A stretch of 35,570 nucleotides of DNA, from the IMG/VR virus record IMGVR_UViG_3300025695_000049, positions 1 through 35,570 of that record. One strand, written 5' to 3'. This document shows, one piece after another, positions 19,701 to 27,893 of the stretch; the first letter of the stretch is position 1; the number at the start of each line of letters is the position of its first letter. The translations under genes were made by a program, and so were the position numbers. This DNA is from a virus. Under the pieces are notes generated by a model. It was not told where the DNA came from, searched no databases, and saw nothing but the letters and a program-made list of their open reading frames with translations.

Positions 19701-21195
19701 CTCTGGATTCATCGCCACGAACCATAGTTCCCTGTAAGTGAGTGCTGACAGCTGGGTCCTCGAACACGGATGTGGTTACGATTTCAGTAAACATCTTGAT
19801 GTCAAACAGGTATAACCTGAATGAAGCATCAGAACCAAAAACATCTACAGCACCACCTTGGTTAGCGTTTTCCAATTCAAACGCACGTGCACGAGCCACA
19901 CCAATAGGAGCTCCGGATGCTTCACCAGGAGTTGTAGTAGCTTCGTCGTATAAGAGAACGTCTTTAAACGCCGACAAATCAGTTGAAGGCGAAGAAGTTT
20001 CGGGCGAGCCGAATACATTATTTACACGAACATAGTTGCCCAGCTCCATATTAATAGAAGCGTTTTCTTGAACTTGGAATTCCCTTGGTTTAGGGATATC
20101 AATAAATGCGGGTTGATTCAACGTCACTTCATAACCACGAACATACGCTTTACCAGCAGAAAGCTGAAGAGTCATAAAGTCGTCAGAAGGATCGTTACCA
20201 TCATCGGTGGTAATACCTTCAAAGTAAACACCGTTGTTAAGACCGTCATTAAGCGTTTCTTTGATTTTCATCTGGAACGATTTAATGACATAATCGCCAG
20301 ATTCATCGTATGTGCGACGAGCTAGGTTAGTTTCTAATTCGGAGTACTCAGAAGTCTTAACCTTGGCTCCCAAGAAGCCATTACGGATACGCTCGAGCTC
20401 GATAAAGTTTTCGTCTTCCTCATCTTCCTCGTCGCGAGTTTCTAGGCGTAACTCAATTCGAAGTCGATCGGCACCACGGGCAGAAAAGTTAGGAGCATTC
20501 TGGGCTGTATCTAGTAGGCTTTGGTCGTCGTCAGCATCAACGACAGATTCGTAAATGCCAAGACCAACACGAACAGAAGGAGTGTTAGTATATTTGCTTA
20601 GAATGATACGCTGAGAAGGAACGAGTACAAAGTGACCATTTACAAAGTAAACGCCACGTTCCATCGAAGCCGAAGCACCGATAGCAGTACCGTTAGTAGA
20701 CATTACCTGAGCGATCGTAGATCCTGGGGCAATACCATTAACAACTGAATCAACGGCGATAAGTTTCTCGTCGTTAGCAAAGGTTGAACTTACACGGTCG
20801 TCGCCAGTTGAAGTGTAAGTGACGTAAAGGGTATGTGGGTCTTCAGCAGTTGCCTCAGTAACCATTACCACACGAGCAGTAACACCAGATGTTTGTCCGC
20901 GAACCTCTAGATCAACGAACTGATCTAGATAATCACCAACTAACTGGTTGCCAGCTCCTGGCTGTAGTCTGACGGCATAGAATTTGTTTGTGAAACCAAA
21001 CTCACCACCTGTTACACGTGCGCCTTCTTTAAAGATATGACTACCATGACGATCGATCTGCTTTTGGATGATCGTCTGTAACTGGGTCAATTCACGTGCT
21101 TGAACCGAGACTCCAGGCTTGAAGAGGATTCGGTAAAAACCTTTATCCTCATCATAATCGTCATAATACGGCTCAGTATTAAAATTAATCGCCAT
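13738..21195 (-). CDS. Giant DUF4815-type virion structural protein
   Basis: 2485 residues, the largest gene here. The N-terminus (INFNTEPYYDDYDEDKGFYR, then KPGVSVQARELTQLQTIIQK) is the signature of the DUF4815 family found in marine T4-like phages. Near residue 1880 is a second conserved part, WWDPLAQSIMPSTPGGEFIT followed by DVFFATKDDFIPVTCQLREM. The C-terminus (SEFIAFAIKIKMNGTSITEV) is also of the conserved type. The long middle is beta-rich, with no visible enzymatic motif or membrane segment. Start: ATCGGAG lies about 10 bases before the ATG. Its place right after gp8 and before the fibres is where T4 has gp9/gp10, so it may form the baseplate periphery that anchors fibres; that role is inferred from position only. 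It probably contains domain insertions relative to relatives, but I cannot measure this. Confidence 0.85.
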   Translation of the reverse strand: MAINFNTEPYYDDYDEDKGFYRILFKPGVSVQARELTQLQTIIQKQIDRHGSHIFKEGARVTGGEFGFTNKFYAVRLQPGAGNQLVGDYLDQFVDLEVRGQTSGVTARVVMVTEATAEDPHTLYVTYTSTGDDRVSSTFANDEKLIAVDSVVNGIAPGSTIAQVMSTNGTAIGASASMERGVYFVNGHFVLVPSQRIILSKYTNTPSVRVGLGIYESVVDADDDQSLLDTAQNAPNFSARGADRLRIELRLETRDEEDEEDENFIELERIRNGFLGAKVKTSEYSELETNLARRTYDESGDYVIKSFQMKIKETLNDGLNNGVYFEGITTDDGNDPSDDFMTLQLSAGKAYVRGYEVTLNQPAFIDIPKPREFQVQENASINMELGNYVRVNNVFGSPETSSPSTDLSAFKDVLLYDEATTTPGEASGAPIGVARARAFELENANQGGAVDVFGSDASFRLYLFDIKMFTEIVTTSVFEDPAVSTHLQGTMVRGDESRAFGYLHKTTDPSNQRLLLTSVVGTFRPGEDLRVAADNYQSVFATALSSGQEETVINYALENVKQVYSEGTTQGLTGEDYNFSADLQLEGSFQLTGSANVSGNTITGLNAFFSDEVKVGDALLLPTGSGGASEIRYVSIVSNNEITLQSAVSNARTSITIYRLRALINEQEKNLLLRRFEKDFTRSVDSVDVTRVYRQFVADSNQSGQVIINAGSGQSFVGLDNDTFTVTIVKEGTGGSGLVGQVVNVESDEVSTTSSGSQITIASPTIFGNGATVKVLATINKSNQAAKAKLFRPCSIVQVLNKSSDTSGEIIYGTSSHHRDISLGVADATKILAVYASNSISEAPAIPTLTLNNTSGTFSKGEIIRGGTSGATGIIVDSVSPIRYVSQNAINFQVGETITGFDSGATSEVVLVAAGSVDVSKDFLLDTGQRDNFYDVSKITRKVKARIPKGQLAVVFDYFEHSSGDFFTVDSYSSIEYKDIPTYSATRVDPEVRSPSGRYDLRSSIDFRPRVANIQYTFSTSSGLNGARIVTGPSFDFESRKYSGDGASRADTPVDNSSINYNYSFYLGRNDAVFMTTKGELIVIHGIPSEDPKVPEDIDNAMRLANIDMPPYVLNVEDVDVTKSMQRRYTMKDIGKLERRINNIEYYTSLSLLEKSAEVLQIKDANGLDRFKSGFLVDNFGGHKTGDVLNRDYRCAIDMTERVLRPKYKMKNIALEEVSTTPEDRLDKHYTVSDNIALLPYEAVESIEQPYATRVENLNPVLNFSWAGSLKLEPSADEWFEIERLPDIVNNVEGNFNTVLADNKNAIGTVWNAPITEWTGVLQNTQTTTRRENRFINLGQPRGRAVLTRTTADEVGVQTRTGMETTVVEQIDVNSEGDRVVAEALIPYIRSRDVLFEGRGLKPFTRVYPFFDKVNVGAYVTPTSGSLISKEGVETTVPISQDWERIKVIEVHYDNNSNKEIDIVMARTYDPKRPASWNSGVEVIKKFSIHNHGFSTRWNGKNDGIIRAVVNEFPDAFASVTEDGRFYRIVLNSNYRFTSFTGDKGWRWIESNTVRLHRTSASSGRNYMQYMDASGNWVSLTTTHAHPTLELGVNNSWGVDSEANQASNAFYARSVTRTTNRSIAQFDFTDAPLKPNQFGQGIFRFRFYDRNGNGALASFQISEITFYDENYNFNPPGVAAEDVYEWNIENALISNVDHSEVIAAYNMKKVDQLINGGKRYDSDKGTWVIDGINYRSDHEIWSEALVGDYKKGECGVDLMVRGGVRTAEVPDNNLERFAAPGTQSGDALVTDAGGFVSGIFEIPDPNIAGNPIFETGERLFRLTSDPQNGDEAVETFAQAPYTAKGILRSMQETFTATRNGVLSTREVTQETTVTRQRDLGEEVTGWWDPLAQSIMPSTPGGEFITGIDVFFATKDDFIPVTCQLREMENGVPTRKVIPFGSKTLQAEDVSTSEDGSVPTYFEFDAPVFVKENVELCIVLMTDSQKYLAWISRMGEKDVLGNRTVSEQPYLGVLFKSQNNSTWTAYDYEDLKFTVYRAQFDTSKNGIIELQNSEIPMAKLGANPLEITEGSSEILVNHDDHGMYDTSQSTGNVVVIDGVKTGMAGRLTEILEVGTNSFVIDGAIEAGFPTDTGVERTFIIRTNVDVEADDMVIKGTVSVSGNVYTVNVTSTITASHPMGAYIEFYELGNLKLDLVNNVPHKVTKATIDSYVIDIGDEWAADITDSIGGSEVVASHNALINDYQLMVPVVTFPGTEVRTKVDFLNGTSPSGTEVSFGNYGETTTELVERIATRRAGMIASGPNEFANNSGLKSMKVTFEMNSTVDNLSPIVDLERKSMTTYANRIDYIKGSEDTGALEYNPPTDPDGDSGEAIYITKRVQLKNPATSIKVILDAVRNPSAEIEVMYKVLRSDDSNDFDEIGWSYFNGNGSPDIPVPAVSDRFSYREYEYTQDNISEFIAFAIKIKMNGTSITEVPKIKDLRAIALAL

Positions 21196-21247
21196 TTATG
21201 TTTTCTCCGATGTACCGTTGATTAGCTTTCCTAACCTTATTTAGCCG

Positions 21248-22882
21248 TTAAAATTTAATGTATGTACGAACGTTCACGATTTGTTCTGATGATTTACGGA
21301 ATGGTGTGCGGTTATTAATGAACACCATGGAACCAGAGAACTTATCGAATTCCGGATCTACTATATTAGAAGTATCGGAAGTTAGGTTTAACAAAGGAGA
21401 TCCTTCATCATCAACGTAGGTATCACCATATTCTGGTATAAAGTTGTCATAAGATTGAACAAGTAGTCTAGCGCCAATAGTTACACCAGCGTCCTGATAA
21501 TCTCCAGACTGAACAATGTATAACGAGTCTCCAGTTTGTTGGTTGTATATGATCTGGTCTTGTACAAAGTCGTTGGCATTTAGCCCTTCGACTTCTAGCA
21601 CGTGACAAGCAGATGCATAATCAGAAACAACCTTTTGACGAAGCTCGCCTTCTTTCGGGAATTTGTCTGGGTCTAATATCATGCCCGACTGACGATAATC
21701 ATTATCAAGTAAGAATCCCTGATTGATTTCGTCTAGAGTTGAAATCTGGAAAGAAAGAATATCAGCAAAAGATTCATTTACCAAGTCACGACCATGACCG
21801 CCTGTTGGCGAGATAATCACATATGCCGATGCGCCAGAACCAGTACTAGAAATAATTCTAGCAGTAGCCACGGTATATCCACGACCACGTTTGATAAGGT
21901 TAATCCCTACAATAGCTCCTTGGTCGATAACGACTGATGCCGAAGCTTCTAATCCGTTACCTTCAATCTCTACTGTTGCGTCCTGATATCCAGAACCGCC
22001 GTCTGTTACATATATGTAGCTTAGTTCTCCAGATACTGCTGCAAGCTGAACTTCAGCCTGAGGAGCTTCTAAGTCACCGTAATCCAATGCCAACGCAATT
22101 TCAGCACCAGCACCCTGAGGTTGATCGGGGTCTGGCGTTATAACCTGAACAGAAGCAGTTGAGTAACTGTTTCCTGGGTTAACAACGTCAACGTAGGCAA
22201 TCTGACCGTTCTCATCAACAATTGGGTTCAATGCTGCTCCGGATCCGTCGCCAGTAATGTAACATGAGACATTACTTTGAACGTATCCAGAGCCAGGATT
22301 GATAATAATTGGAGATAGACCAGCAGAAAAGTATCGCTCTTCTACGGTGTTTGATATAGGTAGATACTCTGGAGTTAAGAACTTAGACCGTTGAATCTGA
22401 TCAACAGTGTCCATGTATTTCCAGATATATCCATCGTCAAATGTTAAATAACCAGTAGATTTACCAGTCGGTTTAACGGTTGATGGTGCGCCATAATTAT
22501 TAGATATGCACTTGTAGATGTTAAATTCGTCTGTTAGAACAAACATATTAGCATCGGCAATATCCGTAGCACCAGAAGGGGCTGGGAACTGCGACGAATA
22601 TCTATCATCATACATATCGTATACAGTACCCGAAGCCCAGTCTTGACGTTCGATTGCGAAAGAAACGTCAGCAGCACTGATATTTTTCATACCAATGATG
22701 TCCGACCGAGTTTGGAACTCGTAGTCGCGAGACGCAAGAGGAGTAGGGGCAGCGTTGTCAAGGGAATCCCATGGCAACGCTTTACCTAGAAAGAAGTACG
22801 CACGAGTCGTACGACTACGGATTCCTCTATAAACGATCTGCGCAACGTTCGTGTGTATATCGTTCTTGAGTACTGTTGGCAT
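21248..22882 (-). CDS. 8: Baseplate wedge protein gp8
   Basis: 544 residues against 334 in T4 gp8. The N-terminus (IVYRGIRSRTTRAYFFLGKA) and the end (MVFINNRTPFRKSSEQ...RTYIKF) match the layout of T4 gp8, which begins with VIYRAIVTSKFRTEK-like sequence and ends MIYMENRPPI...ILFTF. DDGYIWKYM near residue 150 matches T4 GDGYVWEYL. The extra length is an insertion at about residues 185-365 of repeated beta units with the pattern G-x-x-x-x-I/V-x-V-x-x-x-G-x-G-Y (NPGSGYV, NPGNSYS, DGGSGYQ, KRGRGYT). Gp8 bridges wedge components in the T4 baseplate. AGGTGAT lies just upstream of the ATG. It follows the 150-residue gene by 18 bases. Confidence 0.88.
   Translation of the reverse strand: MPTVLKNDIHTNVAQIVYRGIRSRTTRAYFFLGKALPWDSLDNAAPTPLASRDYEFQTRSDIIGMKNISAADVSFAIERQDWASGTVYDMYDDRYSSQFPAPSGATDIADANMFVLTDEFNIYKCISNNYGAPSTVKPTGKSTGYLTFDDGYIWKYMDTVDQIQRSKFLTPEYLPISNTVEERYFSAGLSPIIINPGSGYVQSNVSCYITGDGSGAALNPIVDENGQIAYVDVVNPGNSYSTASVQVITPDPDQPQGAGAEIALALDYGDLEAPQAEVQLAAVSGELSYIYVTDGGSGYQDATVEIEGNGLEASASVVIDQGAIVGINLIKRGRGYTVATARIISSTGSGASAYVIISPTGGHGRDLVNESFADILSFQISTLDEINQGFLLDNDYRQSGMILDPDKFPKEGELRQKVVSDYASACHVLEVEGLNANDFVQDQIIYNQQTGDSLYIVQSGDYQDAGVTIGARLLVQSYDNFIPEYGDTYVDDEGSPLLNLTSDTSNIVDPEFDKFSGSMVFINNRTPFRKSSEQIVNVRTYIKF
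21790..22330 (-). repeat. GxGY beta-repeat insert in gp8
   Basis: Four to five diverged ~40-residue units, each with a GxGY-type turn. They resemble units in the gp7-like protein next door and are absent from T4 gp8. Confidence 0.6.
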
Positions 22883-22900
22883 CTTATCACCTATCTCTTA

Positions 22901-23353
22901 TTAGCTAATTGTAACAGCCCAAGTGATAGTGATAGTATCGCCAGCTTCTTTAGTTACGACAGGGAATACTGTACGGCAAAGCATAGTACCACCGGATGAA
23001 GCATTGAAAATACCTGCTTCTTTAACAGTACCAGTACCTTCTCCTGGCTCGAACGTAGCAACATAAGTTACAGTGTTACCAGATACAGAAGTAGAGGTCA
23101 ATGGTTGACGTCCAACAGGTAGAGTAGCACCCAAAGTTGAGTCAGCCAACTGAGGAGTTGCCAAGTCAGAACCAATTGCCATGTGAGACATTTGGTTTGG
23201 TGAATTTACATCGTACATACGTGCCGCAATCCAGTCAAGACCGTCTTGAACAACAAGGTTTGGTACGATAAAGCTGTCTACAACCGCTCCTTGTGAGTTC
23301 TTACGCTCAACAGAAAGGCGACCAGTAGCCTTTAGGGTTTCGAGTTTGTTCAT
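22901..23353 (-). CDS. Small tail/baseplate-associated structural protein
   Basis: 150 residues. HMAIGSDLATPQLADSTLG, then GNTVTYVATFEPGEGTGTVK and EAGIFNASSGGTMLCR form a pattern seen in many phage tail proteins of unknown detail. It is a compact beta fold without signal peptide or enzymatic motif. A good ribosome site (GGAGAT, seven bases from the ATG) precedes it, and an exact late box at 23512-23519 lies inside the upstream gene. It lies between gp7-like and gp8 in the wedge cluster, so a baseplate or fibre-adaptor role is plausible but unproven. Confidence 0.72.
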   Translation of the reverse strand: MNKLETLKATGRLSVERKNSQGAVVDSFIVPNLVVQDGLDWIAARMYDVNSPNQMSHMAIGSDLATPQLADSTLGATLPVGRQPLTSTSVSGNTVTYVATFEPGEGTGTVKEAGIFNASSGGTMLCRTVFPVVTKEAGDTITITWAVTIS

Positions 23354-23378
23354 TTAAATATCTCCAATTAAATGATGA

Positions 23379-26300
23379 TTAGTTTGTGAAAGTATAATTA
23401 GTGTCTGTAAACGAGTAATCTTCAGGCGTAGCGAAATAATCGTAAGCATAAAGAGAACGGTGTACAAAGCCCCCAGTAGCAACTGCTGTAGCTGGAGTGT
23501 TCACGGTTTTATTTATAGCCAAAATATTATCGTCGTCTACGCCGACCAAAGCGGTATCGTCCTCAACCCGTACCATATCGGTGGGATATTTAAAGACATG
23601 ATTGACCGGAAGGTCGGTAGGTCTAACGAAGTGGTTTTCGTTGGCTATCTTTGGGTCAGAATATAACTCATATATATTAATCCCCAACGCAAACTTAATA
23701 CTGCTGTCGTCTGTTTGCGCTACATCCGGAATTTCTCCTTTGATTATATCTCTAGGAAGATATTCCGATGTTACTACCGTATCCAAATTAGACTTAATAA
23801 AGTCGTAAAAAGGATACGAATCAGTTGCTATTGACTCATCTGTTTTAGGTTTGAACAGATGATAATCGTCATTGTCTGTGTTTAATGTACGATCGGTTTT
23901 AGGCTTTTCAAGGTGGTACGTTTCTTTCTGAGAAACCGCCTGTGACTCTTCGAATAGTACCTTGATGAACGAATAAACCTCATCATCTTCATTGGTAGTA
24001 ATATCGTACAGTGGCTTATATAGATGCCAAGTTTCTTTAAGGTTATCGGCAACTGGGAAGTCTTTCGTTGAGTCCGAATCCTTATAAAGGTGGTACGTCT
24101 CTTTTAATGCTTCCGCAATTTGGATTTCGTGGTAGTCGTCTACAGTTAAATCTTTCTCAAAATACCAAACGTCGTCGGTGTTTGATTGTACGTCCGTTAC
24201 GTCATATTTCGGCTTCTCAAGGTGATACACCTCTTGTAGAGAAGTGATAACTGTCGAGTCCGTAGGATCTTCTACACGAGGCAGATCCTTGATAAGATGC
24301 CAGTCGTCGTTATCCTTTTGCGGAATATCCGTTAAGTCAAGGAATAGCCTGTTGTTAAACGCAGCATATGCCTCGTCGATCGAAACTTCAATTTCGAAGA
24401 AGTCCGTAATCGTTTGTTCACCAAATACCTTCATACCAGCAGGGTGAACCGACTTCTTAACAATGTCCTCGAATACTTCGAACGCTACGCCAGTCTCGAT
24501 AACATACGAGAATTGCTGATAGAAGTTATTATCTTGTAGCTTAATAATATCCGACAAGAAACCTTTTCGGTCAACATACGATGGTGAAGTTACACCAACC
24601 ACCTCGGACTTAAATCCGATCGTCGCCACCGTTCCGCCAGGATTATTAGGCTCGATAAATGTCGTAAAGTAATCTGGGTAATTGTATCCAAACTCTTGAA
24701 ATTTAAGTTTACGAATACCGCCATTACCGTCGACCTCTTGGACACGAACGACACCGCCTTTACCTGGACCAGAAAGTAATAATGGGTTATAGATAGAACC
24801 GATAAGGGGCTCTACGATAACTTCGTCAATCCAAGTAAGGTAGTCTGTTCCAATATCAATGCTTAAATCAGCATCTTTCCTTGGACCGATTTCAAAGGAA
24901 GGGTTAGAATAACCCGATCCGGAGTCAATAATATAAGAATCCGTTATCTTACCATCAACGATTCTTAGATTAATTTGAGCATCCGAACCAGTATGCCCGT
25001 CTTCAGTAATTGTTACTGTAGCGTTGTCTGCATAACCGTCAGCAAATTCTACTGAGAATTGTACAATAGAACCAGAAGAGTCTAATGAGTACGAGATCTG
25101 AGGATCTGTCCTATCAGCATTTAAGTTGATAGTAGCAGTTTCTTCTTTATAACCTTCACCCGAATTAACTACATTAATATTGTAAATAACCCCATCTTGA
25201 ATAATAGGGATTAGTTCGGGTTCTTGAGTTACACGGTTAATAGAAACTCGAGCAGCAGTATAATCTAAGTATGTACCGCCTGAAGAAGGAGAAGCAGAAC
25301 CGCCTTGATCGTAAATTGTAATGTCGTGAATAACACCGTCTATAGTATTAACACGTGTTACATTTGCTTCCTCAGTGGGCGTGCCAGCGTTATCCGTGAT
25401 TGTTACGGTATCGGAGGCTTCAATAAAATTATACAAATGACCTGGATTAATAATATTAAAGCCAGTAATAACTCCATCTTCTACAATCGCCTCGATCTCT
25501 GCGTCGAGACCAGTGTTTGAATTTACAGTTACAGTAACGTCATTAGAATAGCCAGAACCGCCAGTTGCTAAGTCAAATCCAGTGATAACGCCATCGTGTA
25601 CTACAACATCTCCGTCGAAGCCAGTACCGTCTGCTCCAATTAAGGAGATTGTTGAAAGGTTTTGATAGCCAGTACCACCGTAAGAAATATTAAAGTCAAC
25701 GATTTGTCCGCCAGAAAATACTGGGTAAATCCTAGCGTTTCCTCGATAAGCATAAATACTAACTTCAGTAGAGTCTATGTCGTACTTAGTACCGATACGA
25801 GTCATATCGATGTCATCGATCTTACCGTCTACTAGGTTGAGTCGAGCAATAGAATCTGAATATGCCCCAGCAACCTTTCTACGATATCTACGCCAAACGT
25901 ATGTGTATCGTGTTGGGTCGTAGATTTTAACAAAGGCAGCAGTTAGACCAAGCCCAGGATTCCGAATATCCAACGTAGTTAATACGCCATCCTGAATATT
26001 AGTTCGGATAGTCCCGTCTTTACCGTGTGGATCATCGATGACTGGATTTACGTCAGAATAACCGCCGACGAGGTATGGATAGTTAATTTTACCAATAGAA
26101 CCCGAGTCAACTGGAATACCAGAAGCACGACGGAGTAAAATTTTAACGTCTTCGAGGTCTACCTTACCGTCGTTGTTAATATCCGCACGAACGAATCCAG
26201 GATAGTCTGGGTCTTCTTGTAATAAGAAATCGTGAAGCTGGTTACGAACCGCCTGTTGATAATTAGAAGCAAAGGCAATAATCAAGTATTCTAGTGCTTC

Positions 26301-27893
26301 GTCTAAGGTCTTACCATAACCACCATCTTCTTCAGGTAGCTGAATCGATTCGGGAAGAGGGAAGATTACGTCTTCAATGTAATCCTTCGCATCGGTATTC
26401 ATTAAGTCGCGAGTTACAGGATCTACATATTCAGTAATGTAAATAAGATCTGAAGAGTCAATCGTACCGTCATTATCGATGTCGCCAAATAACCGACCAG
26501 AAATTTCAATCTTTTGATTGATATGATCGATCATCTCTTGAATAAGAGCTGCGTCGCCTTGTGCTTCTTGAGAAGCTGCCGTATTAAAACGAAGAACAAT
26601 AAGCGCAACGGCAAACGATGGGGATAATGGGTTGTTAGGATAGCGGGAATTCCATTCGTCATAGAAGTCTTGCGCATATCCAGTACGAGTAGAATATCCA
26701 CGGTATAAACGATAGAAGTAGTAGAAGTCCCACCAGTTAATTAAACCGCCAGCAGTAGCATCTGCGTATTTTTTACCAGTGTTTGGGTTGATCTCATTTA
26801 AAAGACCATAGATAAGTACGTCATCGCCACCGAACTGGAATGTATCCAGCTCAACCATCGCTTCTTTAATAGCATCCCAGTCAACCTGTAGGTTAGGGGC
26901 TGGGAATCCGTCGATTACTTCAGAAGATTCTTTTACAGTTCCGTCTGGTAATTCTTCACGAATGGTCTTTTTATTACCACGAATAATCGTAGTAGTTCTA
27001 ATTGTTCCTCGGTCGGTTTCTTTCGTAGATACTTCAGTAATAGTACCGTCTGTCCGAACGTCAACATCTACATTTTCAACGTCAATAGAACGGTATAGAG
27101 ATTGCGATGGGGTTCTACGACTTAACTTAGAAGGGATACCGATAACATCATTGTATGCGTTACCACGATCGTATGCTTTAACTTCGTATGTTTCACCAAT
27201 ACGGAATCCAGAACCAACTTCTTCAATACCATCTTTAATGGTATTAGACATAGAACGAATAAGTTTCAGCTTAACATCTAAGTATGTAATCTCAGAATCG
27301 GCAGCAAAAAAGCCCGAGAAAAACCTTGATGTATAGATTTGATAAACCCCGTCTGCAGGGTCTCTCAGTTCTACACGCTTAATTTCAACGTCGAACGTTT
27401 GAGTCGGAGTATCAGCAAAGGTTGTTTTAACCTCTACAAACTTACCGATCATATCAAACGGATTACCCTCCTGAACGACCGCCATAACAGAATATTCTGA
27501 TAGCCAGTTACCATGAGAAGGCTGAAGGATTACCTCTTTGGGCAATCGGATAGAGACTTCTTCGCCGAAGATAATACGGAAAAGAACTTTTACCGAGTCT
27601 AACGAACCCTTGCCTGAATAGATCTGGGGAAGGTTAGAAAGAATGTTTGCTTTATTCGCATCACGGTTAAAAACAAAACCATAACCAAACTCTAGATACA
27701 AAACATCGAGGTAGTTATCGATTGATTGGTCTAGGTTACGTCGATGGAGTGCACGAGAAACGTTATCAGAAGGCATCCCATCCTGATTAAGAAACTCGTA
27801 ATACTTCTGTAGGAACAGTACGAAATCCGCAGAGACATTCGCGATATCCTGCGGTATAAGTTCTGGTACTCTGTTTATCTCATTGTTTGCCAT
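23379..27893 (-). CDS. gp7-like baseplate wedge protein with dockerin-type loops
   Basis: 1504 residues (T4 gp7 is 1032). The N-terminal domain (about 20-135: VLFLQKYYEFLNQDGMP, YSGKGSLDSVKVLFRIIFGE, LQPSHGNWLSE) is of a type I recall in the marine T4-like protein that follows gp6, the position of gp7. Residues about 330-600 hold two dockerin-type calcium loops, GDIDNDGTIDSSDLIYI (about 470) and ADINNDGKVDLEDVKILL (about 569). About 620-1000 are repeated beta units with DGVITGFD...GGSGYS. Around 1060-1160 a conserved part precedes a C-terminal run of short YHLxKP..D repeats (about 1190-1370). The gene overlaps the gp6 stop by one base (TAATG). The gp7 call rests mainly on synteny; direct similarity to T4 gp7 is not evident by eye. 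Confidence 0.7.
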   Translation of the reverse strand: MANNEINRVPELIPQDIANVSADFVLFLQKYYEFLNQDGMPSDNVSRALHRRNLDQSIDNYLDVLYLEFGYGFVFNRDANKANILSNLPQIYSGKGSLDSVKVLFRIIFGEEVSIRLPKEVILQPSHGNWLSEYSVMAVVQEGNPFDMIGKFVEVKTTFADTPTQTFDVEIKRVELRDPADGVYQIYTSRFFSGFFAADSEITYLDVKLKLIRSMSNTIKDGIEEVGSGFRIGETYEVKAYDRGNAYNDVIGIPSKLSRRTPSQSLYRSIDVENVDVDVRTDGTITEVSTKETDRGTIRTTTIIRGNKKTIREELPDGTVKESSEVIDGFPAPNLQVDWDAIKEAMVELDTFQFGGDDVLIYGLLNEINPNTGKKYADATAGGLINWWDFYYFYRLYRGYSTRTGYAQDFYDEWNSRYPNNPLSPSFAVALIVLRFNTAASQEAQGDAALIQEMIDHINQKIEISGRLFGDIDNDGTIDSSDLIYITEYVDPVTRDLMNTDAKDYIEDVIFPLPESIQLPEEDGGYGKTLDEALEYLIIAFASNYQQAVRNQLHDFLLQEDPDYPGFVRADINNDGKVDLEDVKILLRRASGIPVDSGSIGKINYPYLVGGYSDVNPVIDDPHGKDGTIRTNIQDGVLTTLDIRNPGLGLTAAFVKIYDPTRYTYVWRRYRRKVAGAYSDSIARLNLVDGKIDDIDMTRIGTKYDIDSTEVSIYAYRGNARIYPVFSGGQIVDFNISYGGTGYQNLSTISLIGADGTGFDGDVVVHDGVITGFDLATGGSGYSNDVTVTVNSNTGLDAEIEAIVEDGVITGFNIINPGHLYNFIEASDTVTITDNAGTPTEEANVTRVNTIDGVIHDITIYDQGGSASPSSGGTYLDYTAARVSINRVTQEPELIPIIQDGVIYNINVVNSGEGYKEETATINLNADRTDPQISYSLDSSGSIVQFSVEFADGYADNATVTITEDGHTGSDAQINLRIVDGKITDSYIIDSGSGYSNPSFEIGPRKDADLSIDIGTDYLTWIDEVIVEPLIGSIYNPLLLSGPGKGGVVRVQEVDGNGGIRKLKFQEFGYNYPDYFTTFIEPNNPGGTVATIGFKSEVVGVTSPSYVDRKGFLSDIIKLQDNNFYQQFSYVIETGVAFEVFEDIVKKSVHPAGMKVFGEQTITDFFEIEVSIDEAYAAFNNRLFLDLTDIPQKDNDDWHLIKDLPRVEDPTDSTVITSLQEVYHLEKPKYDVTDVQSNTDDVWYFEKDLTVDDYHEIQIAEALKETYHLYKDSDSTKDFPVADNLKETWHLYKPLYDITTNEDDEVYSFIKVLFEESQAVSQKETYHLEKPKTDRTLNTDNDDYHLFKPKTDESIATDSYPFYDFIKSNLDTVVTSEYLPRDIIKGEIPDVAQTDDSSIKFALGINIYELYSDPKIANENHFVRPTDLPVNHVFKYPTDMVRVEDDTALVGVDDDNILAINKTVNTPATAVATGGFVHRSLYAYDYFATPEDYSFTDTNYTFTN
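23512..23519 (-). promoter_or_regulatory. Possible late promoter box TATAAATA inside coding sequence
   Basis: Exact TATAAATA on the minus strand within the last part of the gp7-like gene (Ala-Ile-Asn-Lys codons), about 160 bases upstream of the gene starting at 23353. It could drive that gene and gp8, but it may be a codon coincidence. Confidence 0.4.
23770..24320 (-). repeat. YHLxKP-type short protein repeats
   Basis: About nine diverged ~20-residue units in the gp7-like C-terminus: DWHLIKD, VYHLEKPKYD, VWYFEKD, TYHLYKD, TWHLYKPLYD, VYSFIKV, TYHLEKPKTD, DYHLFKPKTD, FYDFIKS. They alternate aromatic-rich strands with acidic linkers. Confidence 0.75.
24880..26030 (-). repeat. GxGY beta-repeat region of gp7-like protein
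   Basis: Many diverged ~40-residue units with the pattern DGxIxxxxIxxxGxGY (for example DGVITGFDLATGGSGYS and DGKITDSYIIDSGSGYS). They are similar to the insert in gp8 and suggest a shared, mobile building unit. Confidence 0.65.

Noticed and set aside
21196-21247. Possible late promoter CTAAATAAG upstream of the giant gene
   Set aside because: Only a partial match to TATAAATA; chance matches of this quality are frequent.
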